A stretch of 64,000 nucleotides of DNA from Cercophora sp. LCS_1 (lineage: Eukaryota; Ascomycota; Sordariomycetes; Sordariales; Lasiosphaeriaceae): the NCBI GenBank assembly GCA_036250225.1, contig JAPZLL010000075.1:17148-81147 (forward strand), given 5' to 3'. The notes under the pieces were generated by a model. It ran no database searches and was not told the DNA's origin. It saw nothing but the letters and a program-made list of their open reading frames with translations. Numbering within the stretch: position 1 is the stretch's first letter; each line of letters begins with the position of its first letter. Below are positions 54,747 to 64,000 of the stretch, one piece after another. Made by a program: the position numbers and the translations under genes.

Positions 54747-57136
54747 TTAGCGCGCCGCGCGATGCGCATCAAAACACCTCGAAACACTCTCCACAACGGA
54801 CCGCAGCTCTCTCGTAAAATCGTCTCTTGGTTGCTTCTGCAGCGCTTGTCGCTCCCTCTTTGGATGCTGGCTGTTGGGGTTGATGGAGCTGAGAGCGCGA
54901 CGAAACTGCGCGCGCTCGAAATCTGTCACCATGAGGCTCCCACTGGCTGCATCGTACAATATGTTGCGTGGCTCTGCGTCGCAGTGGAGGACGCGCAGCT
55001 GATGCAGTCTCGTAAAGGCCGCCCTGATGGCGTCTGTGGCGGACGCCTTGTCGATTTGGGTGGTGCACCAGACTAGGGATCGTCCCGAAAAGCTGAGAAG
55101 CAGAAAGTGTGTGAAAATACAGCCATCGAAATAGTATGGACGAGCCAAATCTAGCAAGCCAAGGCACACCGGGGTGTCCCTTCCCTGGAGGGCGCGAATT
55201 TGGCCGTACACTTGTTCCTCGTGCTGAAGACGCTCGAGGTTTTCCGCTTCAACACCCTTGGCGACGAGGGTGTATCCATAGGCCGATGATCGGACTTTAA
55301 AGAGCGCCCCAACAGACCCGGACAGGTGGAGCGGCAAAATATCCGCCTGAGCGCGAACGAGACGCAGAAACTCGGCGGGGTCAATGTGTTGTGGCCCGTG
55401 GCTACGAGCATTCGGGCAAGATTCGTCCGTTGGTTGGCCGTTTGCTAATCCCAAGAGACATTGCTGGGTGCAGTACGGCTGGTCTTCCATGCTTTCCCGT
55501 GCTGTGTTGTCCTGCTGCCCTCCTCCGCTGCGCTTTCGTTTTTGTCCGCCCGAGCCTTTGCCTGCGTTGGTATCCTTCTTACTGGGGCGAGTCGACCGGT
55601 GCCTAGTCGGGGAAGGAGGGGCACCATCACCGTCTTCGTTGTCGCTATCGTCTTGAGGAAAATGCCCAGTGTTGGGCGGTTGGCAGGTCGAACGAGTGCG
55701 AATCGGCGAGCGTTGGAAACCACGCCCACACGACCGTTTGTAGGGGGAGGCGCGTTCTTTGTCTTTGCGGACCGGCGGCGGAATTTTGCTCAGTATGTCA
55801 TCGTACTCCACAGCCCAAGTGCCAAGGTCTGCAGCCGCATTGTGCCAGGACGATCTTGGTGACGGTGCGCGGAGAGCCTGGAGGATGAAGGCAAAGACCT
55901 GCGCAACAGTAGTACGCTGAAGCCTATCCTCATCCTCGTCGATAACGTCCAGGTTCGGTACGCAAACGTGGTAGTAGACCATGGTGGGATCGTCCGGGAT
56001 GTGAAGAAAGATAAAGGTCTGTCCCGTGCAGACGTACCCTATTGGATCCTCTTGCCGATCATGTAGGAGAAGAGCTGAGTGACGACGGCGGCGGCGAGCG
56101 CCTTTGCTGCAAACGCAAAACCCTCGCCATCCTTGTTGATCACGTCTCGGTCCGGCTGGATCTCGGACTCCAGACCTGTAGTAACCTCCTCCCGGCTCAG
56201 CTTGTGCGGTGCTTTGTACTCAATCGCCATTGTGGGGGTGCCTCCGTTGTCTGATGTTCTGTAGATGCAAAAGTTGTCGGCTAGATTTCCTTTCCCTTTC
56301 GCGGTCGGCTTGGGCGTTGCGCCTCCAGCAGTGCCGGCTTTGGAGTTGCTGGTGTTGCCGAGATTTGTGTGGCTCTCGAACTTCACAACTCCCCGCAGGC
56401 CAAGGCGGTCTCGCAACAGTGGGTTTTCGTACAATGAGCTGACCATCTTCTCCACTGCACTTTCGACCGTGGTGTGCTCAAAGTGTCGGAGCCCCTGCTC
56501 GCTGCTGATAGGGCTGATCAGAGACCGCGCGAAATCCATCTGGTTCTGGGACGGGAACGCAAGCCGAGAGGTGAAGGACGGCTCGGAAAGTTGGTCCCAT
56601 ATTTTCTGTTGCCTCGCTGGGAAGTCATCCCATGGTATAATGCGCCGAGGGTAAATTCGGCCAGTGGGATTGGTTGTGTTGCCTTGTGTTGTGAGAAAGC
56701 GGTCGGTAACTACTTCGATGGCAAGACTGAGAGCGTTGCAAGCCTCAAGATATGATGCGAGTGTCTGTGGTTGCGATGTCTTTGCGGCTTCTTCTGCTTT
56801 TTCACGTCGGCGTTGCTCCTCTTCACGCTGGTGTTGCTCATCCAAAGCGCGACACTCAGCCGCTTCACGCCGGCGTCGCTCGTCTTTGTGCTGGCGTCGC
56901 TCGTCTTTGCGCTGGCGTCGCTCGTCTTTGCACCGGCGTTGCTCGTCTTTGCGCCGGCGTCGCTCGTCTTTGCACCGGCGTTGCTCCTCTTCACGCTGGT
57001 GTTGCTCATCCAAAGCGCGACGCTCAGCCGCTTCACGCCGGCGTTGCTCATCCAAAGCGCGGCGCTCAGTCACTTTGTGCAAACGTTGCTGCTCTGCAAG
57101 AGCCTGTCGCAATCTCGCAATCTCGTTGTCGTCCAT
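54747..57136 (-). pseudogene. PD-(D/E)XK-like plus kinase-like accessory protein with one frameshift
   Basis: Paralogue of the gene at 13.8-16.2 kb. ATG 57136 (MDDNEIARLRQALAEQQ) is preferred over an upstream in-frame ATG because it matches the paralogue's start. A long charged coiled coil follows, built on 21-bp repeats (about 56815-57065). The nuclease-like part has NFCIYRTSD and MAIEYKAPHKLSREE. At 56039-56044 a TAG appears because one base is missing relative to the paralogue; the other frame then continues with YVCTGQTFIFLHIPDD and VYYHVCVPN. The kinase-like part has VLHCDAEPRNILYD (HxDxxxxN) and VTDFERAQ (DFE for DFG). Apart from this single shift it is open to 54747. It may be a young pseudogene or a sequencing error. 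Function is unknown; the architecture resembles Crinkler-type nuclease/kinase effectors. Confidence 0.65.
56815..57065 (-). repeat. 21-bp coding repeats in a coiled coil
   Basis: Imperfect 21-bp units (plus strand CGCTCGTCTTTGCGCTGGCGT type) encode RRKDERR or ALDEQ..R heptad-like steps. The near-identical middle units suggest slippage. Confidence 0.7.
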
Positions 57137-60100
57137 CTTGGTTGCGGCTGAAGGTTGCCCGGGTTGGTCTTGTTGATCCGGCGGAAGCTGCTGCCGGTTT
57201 GGGTTTTGGGTTTTGGTGGTTTGCCGATTATATAAGCCAGAAAACGCCGCACGAGCCAAGTCGCGCTGCCAGATCCTCATTCACTGACGGCAACCCGCCT
57301 GCTCTCAACATCTCAATCACCTGCCCGCAGGCCATCCCAGGTTGGGGACCCACAGCGCGCTCTCAGCGTGGGGCGATCATACGCCTACCCACTTGCCACT
57401 TGCCTCAACGCGCAGGAGGGGCCTCTGCCTGAGGTATCGTTTTCCATCACCGTCGAGCGCTCCTCTGCGTTGCTGATATGATTTGTTTGATCTCCCAAGC
57501 ATCGCAGGGTCTCGGTGTCCAATCTCACCTCCGGTTTCCCCCTCGCGATACCTCCATTCCCAGCCGAAGTAATAATAAGCCTGCCACCACGCCGCTCCCC
57601 GAGCTGAGCACGGTGTGCGTCTGGCCCGGTTAGAGGTGGCGCTCGTTCCGCGCTTGACGTGCGCCTGTCGGCGGAGTCGTTTTGAATCGGCAACAGGTGG
57701 TGGAAAGCTTGTGCCTTAAACAGAAGCATGGTGTGCCCGCCATCTAGCCTACTAGTGGGAGGGAACCTGCAGCAGTTGGACTCGGTGAGTCTTCGCCCCC
57801 CGTCCCGCCGGCTTCGCTCCGGCAACGCGACTTCAACTCGAAGCCGAGTTCTGCCGGGCCGTGGATCAAGGCCAACAACGCATTGCTTCCGAGGCATCCA
57901 AGTCCCAGCTGGCTTCCGCCAAACTGTGGCGTCCAGAGAGGAAGCAGTGCAACCAAACATTCCCCCACCCAGATGCCCTGTTGGATCCAATGTTCCACCC
58001 CCAATGCTGTTCCGTAAGGACCTGCTGGTCGAACTGCGCAGAACGCAGGGCGCGGGTGTGTCGATCGAGCCTCCAACTTGGCTGACACGCTGTGGGGCCG
58101 CGCGCAGGTTCCGGAAAGCTTTCCTCAATCGCCAAAACATTGCATGTCCCCGCTCACTTCCGGGCTTTGACGGAGCAAATGTTCTCGGTTCCGCCTTTCC
58201 TACCGGGGTGCGCATGCCACGCGGCGATATGACCTCGAACCACCTTTCTGCCACATCTTGCCACCAACCAGAGTGGGACGCCTGTCCGCCCGGCATCCTC
58301 AGCATTTTTCTTCTTTTGCATACGGATACCGTCTGCCCCCGTGCGTATGCTCCTCGTCGAGACCGAGACAGGTCCGCGCCGGGCGGGGACGTGCGCGCAA
58401 ACGGATTATCGTCCGTCTCCCAGTTCAATAGGCCGTGAGGGCGTCAAACCTAGAGACCTCGCTCGCTAGGGCACGGCGCCTGCCGCCGAGGGGGGTGGCT
58501 GCTGCTGACATTGGGCCCAGCATAGGAGATGACTGACGTCGCACCGACTGTGATGGCCAACCCTGCTGACGAACCCCCTTCCACGACGGCTCGGGGCCGC
58601 AAACCCCGCGATCCCCAATCTCCATCCCGCTCCCCCTGGGAAGATAAGTCAGCCCTCGCCAGAGGCCCGCAACGAAATCGGGAGGACCAAATTCTAGCTG
58701 GCCCGAGTGATAAGAAAAAAAAAACACATTGTGTTGGGGGGGTCTGTTGTAGCGCGCGTATGATCTCTCTCGCTTGCTGCCTCGTCGCCCCATATGCCGG
58801 CGCCAACAACGCAAGACAAAACAAAACGCCTTGTCAAACGCGGCTTTCGCGACGGCCTTCTTCCCCGGTGCCCTCCAGGGCCGCCGATCCCGGTTGCCCC
58901 ATTTTTTGTCAGAAACACTGCACTGCTTATTCAAGTAGAAAACCGTGATTGTATTCTCTGTGTTTGCTCTCTGGCATGGTCAGAGAGCCTTTCTTATAGC
59001 TGTAAACAGGTGGCGATTCCACTGTGGCGATGGTGACCAATCTATCGTTCTGCTTCCTTCCAGAGCCTTCGGGAGGCACCTTCCTTCTAACATTTTTCTC
59101 TGCGCACGCGCGACCAACGCATCCATCTCATCAGCCCTTGTGCGTGCTTTGGAGGTCCTGGTCTTCAACAATCGAGCTGCTCGCCGTCTCCTCCGAGTCA
59201 GTGATTATTGTGCCGGGGCGCCGCGCGGCTCGGCGTTTCGGCGAAAGGAACTGTTGGGCTGCCCGTCGAACGGAGCCCTGGGCGGCGCCGGGGCACGGCT
59301 CGGCGCTTTTGGTAAACGGGCGACTGTTGGCGAACCATCGGATGGGGGCCTGGATGGAGCCAGCAAAACCAAATTAGTGAACAACAGGCTCTCTCAAGTC
59401 AGGTCAGAACTAGTAACTAGATTCTATATAACTAATCGAGAGGAACAACAACAACAAGGGCGTGCGGGGAGGAGTACGACGAGAAGGAGAGAGGGAGAAC
59501 AGCGAAAAAGGAGAGCAAGGGCATAATGGGCCGCTAGTCTAGGCTTCTGGGGATGCTGGCTGAGGAACGAAGGAGGAGGAAGAAGATAGGAGCAGTCATT
59601 TATAATAACGTACCTGTCATGGTGGCGTTTGACACAATTAAAGCATCCGGTAATAAAAGACTTGTATCAAAGGTGGATGAAAAAAAAAGCCTGCGTCAAA
59701 GCATTCTGGGGGCAGGGCCACATCTTTGCTCCCAGCCACCTGTGGCCTGACCTGTCACATGTCCCCTGACCGAAGTGAAGACAGTTACGTCAGATGGGTT
59801 CCGGGGAGCGGCGGAGGCAGGATGACCGAATAAAGGCTAGCACAACTCTCTCTTTTTGCAAAATAGTAAAATACACTGTCCCCCCAGTAGTAGAACTTTC
59901 TTCTCCCCGCAATCCCATCTGCTGAAGGTCCCACAGCGCGCCATTGGCAGAGGCGACTCGGACATGCCTGGTACCGATGCTGGTCGCGGAAGTCGGGGCC
60001 GTCCCCGCCGTGGGCGTGGTCTCCGTGTGGGCGCTGCGCGCATTGATGAGAAAGTCGTCCCCAGTTGAGTTGGGGATGGAGCGGGCGAGAGGTTGCTGGG

Positions 60101-60166
60101 TGGTGTGCCCGAGCCTTTGCTGCCGAGGTAGCACGCTTCCTCCAGAGATCGAGTGCGCCGCAAGGT
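57137..60166. other. Gene-poor 3-kb region
   Basis: Long open stretches at 57385-58438 occur on both strands but start with non-ATG codons or overlap each other, and match nothing. 59.4-59.6 kb is A/G-rich. No gene or element called. Confidence 0.45.
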
Positions 60167-61581
60167 CTACATGTTTCTCTCGATGCTCCCTTCAAACCAC
60201 TCCTTGAATTCTGTTGCCACCCATCGCCCGATGGCCTTAAGGCTAGCTAGTAGCTTATAGATGCTGGCCAGGGTTAAGGTATCACCGATCACGACGGGGC
60301 CGTAGATGCTCTGCACGGACTTGGTCAGCCAGGGCAACGCAAAGCCCGAAGCAAAAAGGAGAGATGCCAACGTACGATGCCGTCCTCGCGCTCGCAAGCG
60401 TAATAAACCGTCCAGGCCTCTGCCCGCGCGATAAGTAGGGGCACCGGCATGGTCTGGTAGTCTTGTGGGAAAAGCAGCCGCATGCGCTGAAACCACGCCG
60501 CCGCCCACACACCAAGCTGGGCCTTGGCCTCCCCCAAGTCGCCGCTGTCCGCCTTGGTCTCAAGGACAACGGGCGCGGGGAAATGGCGCAAGGGGCCGTA
60601 ATCGGTCTGGCTCAGCGCGTACTGGTCGATGGGCAAGCTGCGGAGGAGCGTCTGGTATGCCGTTGGTGGGCTGTCGGTAGGGTCTGTTATGGGCTGTAGG
60701 ACAAGCGCGTAGTCGACCATCTTGGCCTGGGAGACGGCTTCGACCAACGATGCAGGTCCCAGTTGCACTCTTGGCAGAAAAGAGGGGAGGATTGACGCCG
60801 CCGTTCTGAGCATGCATCAGCAAAAGAGACCAAGAGGAGAGGTGGAAAGGAGAGAGATACATCAATTCGGCTTGCACAAACTCGACATCCGCCAAGGCCA
60901 TTTCCAGCATGGGCGTGTGCACATGGTTGTTCCACGCTGCCTCGGATCGCCTCCAACGGATGCTCCACCCTGTGGCTGCCACTATTTTTTGAAGGCTGGC
61001 AAATGTGTCTCGCGCTTGTCCCACGCTCCCATGGTCCGTAAAGCCTTGTTCCAAGACATCGTCAGGGTCAGCTTGAGCAGTCACAATCTCATGCTGCCAA
61101 GCGTTAGTTAGCTACATCCTTCCGCAGGGCAAGGACATACTTTAAGAGACAAAGGGTAAATGCCTATACCCCAGGATACCTTAGTCATGGTGGCATCTAA
61201 GCTGCGGATGGGATCGGGAAGCCTAACGGTCGGAAGCGGAGGCTGGTACTCAACGGGGCGGGCAAACCGCCCCAGGTCGGCTGCGCCTTTTGTCGGGCTT
61301 CGGGGACGTTGCAAGGAACCATGACTCGAGAGGGGAGGTAGCAAAAAAACTTGAGAGGGCTGAGAGGTTCCCGAGGGTCCGGAGGAAGTGGCCGAGCTCT
61401 GCCGCAGCCGCTTGACTCGACCTCCAGAGGCCGGACCGCTGGGGCCCTGGGAGCCCGAGGGCGTCGAGCTCATTCTTTTGCGTTTCCGAATTCGGTGAGG
61501 GAGGGGACGGAGGCGACGGGTAGGGATCCCCTCGAGCCACGACTGGATGTCGGACATACTGCGGCGGGAGGGCGTGGGCAT
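60167..61581 (-). CDS. PDDEXK_12-type nuclease-like domain protein, four exons
   Basis: Exons 61141-61581, 60861-61093, 60376-60805 and 60167-60310 give 415 residues. Donors are GTATGT, GTATCT and GTACGT; branches CTAAC, CTGAT and CTGAC; acceptors CAG. ATG 61581 is used; ATG 61557 (MSDIQSWLEGIP) is equally possible and looks like the family start. The N-terminal 110 residues are disordered and basic. The conserved part has KMVDYALVL (about 252), DYGPLRHFPAPVVLETKAD (about 300, D...ExK) and AQLGVWAAAWFQRM. The last exon gives IYGPVVIGDTLTLASIYKLL. This order matches the PDDEXK_12 domain common in fungal accessory genes. All splice junctions keep the frame, so the gene appears intact. DNA cleavage is inferred from the fold only. 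Confidence 0.85.
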
Positions 61582-62165
61582 GATGATGAAGAGCGAGACG
61601 GAAGAGTCAAAGTGTCAAAATTTCCAAGCGGACGGCCGCATCCAGGACGTGGCCGGGCAGGTTGCACAATTGAAATTGGCAAGAGTGCCGGGGTTGCACA
61701 GAAGCTGTCAATTGCCGATTGAGGTCGAACAGACGACTCGGATGGGATTTCGATTCGACGCAATTTATAATCTATCCGGATGCGGACGGGTCGAGGGGCA
61801 GAAAAGAACAAACAATGGAAACAAACGGCCACCCGTGTCGCGCTGGTTGCCGAGGACAAAGACGGAAGGAGAGATGCATTTCGACATGTGCGCCGATTTG
61901 CGACCGAGTTTCGATCAAACCGAACGAGCCCGGTTCCGTCAAATGACGCGGTATTGATGGCTGCGATTTCAATCTCGTTTTTGCGATTTTCGTGGACAGG
62001 AAGCAGGCCGTGATTTGCTGTCCCGGAGCCAGAATGACAGCCGTATCAATTCTGTCTGTGACCGGATTGGTGCATCAGGCATGGATCGTTTCGGGCTAGT
62101 GCCGGCTGTCCAGGCAACGTTTCCGGCCGAGGGCCTTTGGACGCGGAGCCATCCGGGATTGTATT
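61582..62165. other. Upstream region of the PDDEXK_12 gene
   Basis: Promoter side of the gene at 60.2-61.6 kb. No further gene seen. Confidence 0.45.
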
Positions 62166-62291
62166 TCTTAATGATCCGAACAAAGCCCACACCACGACTG
62201 TTGCCCATGCCGTCGCAAAGGATCTTGCTCGAGACCACGTGGTACTTTGAGAAAATGCCGTGCAACTCGACTTGGGCAAGCTTGAGAAAAA
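62166..62291 (-). pseudogene. RNA-recognition-motif (RRM) gene fragment
   Basis: The minus-strand frame reads LAQVELHGIFSKYHVVSSKI then LCDGMGNSRGVGFVRI. SRGVGFVRI is the RNP1 octamer of an RRM, most like the second RRM of fungal MSSP/RBMS-type RNA-binding proteins. About 40 codons remain; no RNP2, start or flanking exons were found. It is probably a dispersed gene fragment. Confidence 0.5.
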
Positions 62292-64000
62292 AAGGGACAA
62301 GACAAGTGCAGATTCAGCACCCAGAGGGCTGGCCCAGCGACTTGCAGCCAGGGGCCAGCAGACCCAGCTGAGAGGCCGCGGCCCAGAACGTGAGCCACCT
62401 CATCCGTGGCCCCCGTCAGTGGGAAGCGTTGGCTGGCAAAGCTCCCATTGCCAGGCCCAGGCCCGGCGAGAGGGGTCTTGGAATTGCCATGGACAGTACG
62501 CACGACGAGAACAAAATGTTGGCAGTTAAAACATCTCCATGGCGGTGGTGCCCGCTGCAATGACAAGCTCCTCCCGTGGGGGAACGGCGAGGGCAACAGG
62601 GCTCCCCACGTCATCGTCCTGTTCCCGGACACAACTCTGTGGGAAACCGATCTCTGCGGCCTGGCCTTGCCCAAGCTGTAACAGGGAGGGGCGCTGGGCC
62701 GGCGGCACAAATGCCAGGGAAAGTGCAGCATGCAGCACCCCCGGCAGGCGCTTGGGGCTGGACATCCCGGCGGCCCAACCTGCGCTTTCACATTGCGGGC
62801 GGGCAGCCGCTGCCCGCTGGGTGGGATGCATCTGTTCAGCGAGCGTCTTCTTCAGCCCTTTCTCCAGCTCCGTGCATCACCCCGTGTACCAGAGTCGAAC
62901 CGACTTCAGCGCGCGTAAATCAAAAATGGCTGATCCATTTTGCTGGGTCTTCTTTTCCCGTACGGTGCTCGTTTGCTGCCTCGCCCCAGTGTCCAAACCC
63001 TGAAGCAAAGACCAACCGCGAAAATGAACATCCGGGGCGTTTGGGTAACGGTATAAGCAAGCGAGGGGGCGTGTTCCAACGGCATACTTAGCCCTGTTCC
63101 TAAACGGGGTGGAGAAGAAGAATAATTAGGGTACCGTGGTTGTGCGCCGGTTTGGGAAAGTCAAGAGGCGGAGGAGGAGGTCATGGGGAACGATTGCTTT
63201 GATGGTGCGCAGGAAGAATCCCATCCACGGGTATAAGAGATCAACTTTGGTAAGATCCCTTCAATGCCATGACACATAGAATCTACTAATCCAGACATCT
63301 CTCCCAGTTTTCTGCTTGGGGCAGCGTGTCCTGGATGCTGAGTCTGCGCCCCGGACAGATAACGTGGTTGTTCAAGGCCGCGCTAATTCCCAGGTCGCCT
63401 GTTGGGGACCGAATCAAAGGAGCGTGTTAAAAGAATCAAGTGATTAGCCGTTGGATCGGGTGGTCAGTCATCGTGGTGCACCCCCTGAGTTGTTGTTTTC
63501 TTACCGTTTTGGGCCTAGTCTGTTTTTCGTCCTGGCGTCAAAACCCGGGTTTGGACGGTGTCCTGGGTGCATGCGATGCAATGTGTTTTTGTGCTCTTTG
63601 GGACGGGAAGATGGGGCAATTTCATTTAAATGAAGTAGATTAATGTCAGAAAGTAACGCCGCGGACAGCAAATGCAATCCTGAAATCTGGCGAGAAAAAA
63701 AAAAAAAAAGGTGGTGGTTGACCGTTCGAACGATCGAACTCGTGGCCTCAGGCATCAATGTGCTCCGTGTACTTACGGAGTGGGGCCGGTGATGACCGGG
63801 AGGACTGAATATGTTGTGTGCTGCAGACCCAGGGATGCAAGATACAGGGAAAATGAAGGGTCAGGAGGCAAAAAAAGCTCCTACTACCTCCACCGACTGA
63901 CGGGTGACTGATGCCACCCGTGCCAGCGACGGTAGTGTACGAAAAACCTCGTCCTGTACAGCGCGGGACATGGAGCGGAGCGAGGTTACTTCTGGGTTGG
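62292..64000. other. Gene-poor right edge
   Basis: Open stretches at 62.5-63.1 kb overlap on both strands with no domain. Homopolymer run of A at about 63694-63709. Nothing else supported. Confidence 0.45.

Noticed and set aside
57385..58438. Long overlapping open frames on both strands (347 and 236 residues)
   Set aside because: The minus-strand one starts with TTG, neither has a family match, and both arise in GC-rich sequence with few stops.
63715..63790. tRNA-like sequence (TTCGAAC and TCGAACTCGTGGCCTCAGGC)
   Set aside because: The T-arm does not pair and no acceptor stem or D-arm could be formed by eye.

Overview
This is nuclear DNA of a filamentous ascomycete (Pezizomycotina, most likely Sordariomycetes). 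The reasons are the short 45-70 nt introns with GTRNGT donors and CTRAC branch sites, the divergent cytosolic ribosomal protein genes, and full-length fungal orthologues of Num1/ApsA, Rev3, Slu7 and Nvj2. There are no operons. All gene models below were spliced by eye.

Layout. 1-4.1 kb is a head-to-tail array of three repeat units. Each carries the same small two-intron gene for a predicted one-TM protein of unknown family; a fourth copy lies inverted at 42.6-43.8 kb. 4.98-10.33 kb holds a Num1/ApsA-type cortical anchor. 10.3-20.4 kb is accessory DNA with dispersed repeats, a broken PD-(D/E)XK-plus-kinase gene and an intact DUF7924 gene. 20.4-25.5 kb is rev3. 25.98-27.1 kb is another PD-(D/E)XK-like accessory gene. 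28.7-35.3 kb is a housekeeping block: slu7, rps9 (uS4), rpl21 (eL21) and an SMP/PH lipid-transfer protein. 37.3-41.6 kb has an F-box protein, a secreted cysteine-rich protein and a weak ORF. 45.3-51.4 kb is a mosaic of gene fragments: a ~210 bp repeat present three times, a fungal accessory gene interrupted by a piece of glutathione synthetase, a kinase fragment, an SF1-type helicase cut off just after its Walker A motif, and a Helitron-like relic. 54.7-57.1 kb is a second PD-(D/E)XK-plus-kinase gene with one frameshift. 60.2-61.6 kb is an intact four-exon PDDEXK_12-type gene. The rest is gene-poor.

How the parts relate. The housekeeping genes act independently (nuclear migration, translesion synthesis, splicing, translation, lipid transfer). 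Accessory DNA between them holds six genes or relics from at least four or five PD-(D/E)XK-like families, two of them joined to kinase-like domains resembling eukaryotic Crinkler-type effector/toxin architectures. It also shows signs of segmental duplication, gene-fragment capture and RIP-like nonsense mutations. The most unusual items are the repeat-borne two-intron TM gene family and the chimeric gene-fragment mosaic at 45-51 kb. No rRNA, tRNA or CRISPR was recognised by eye.
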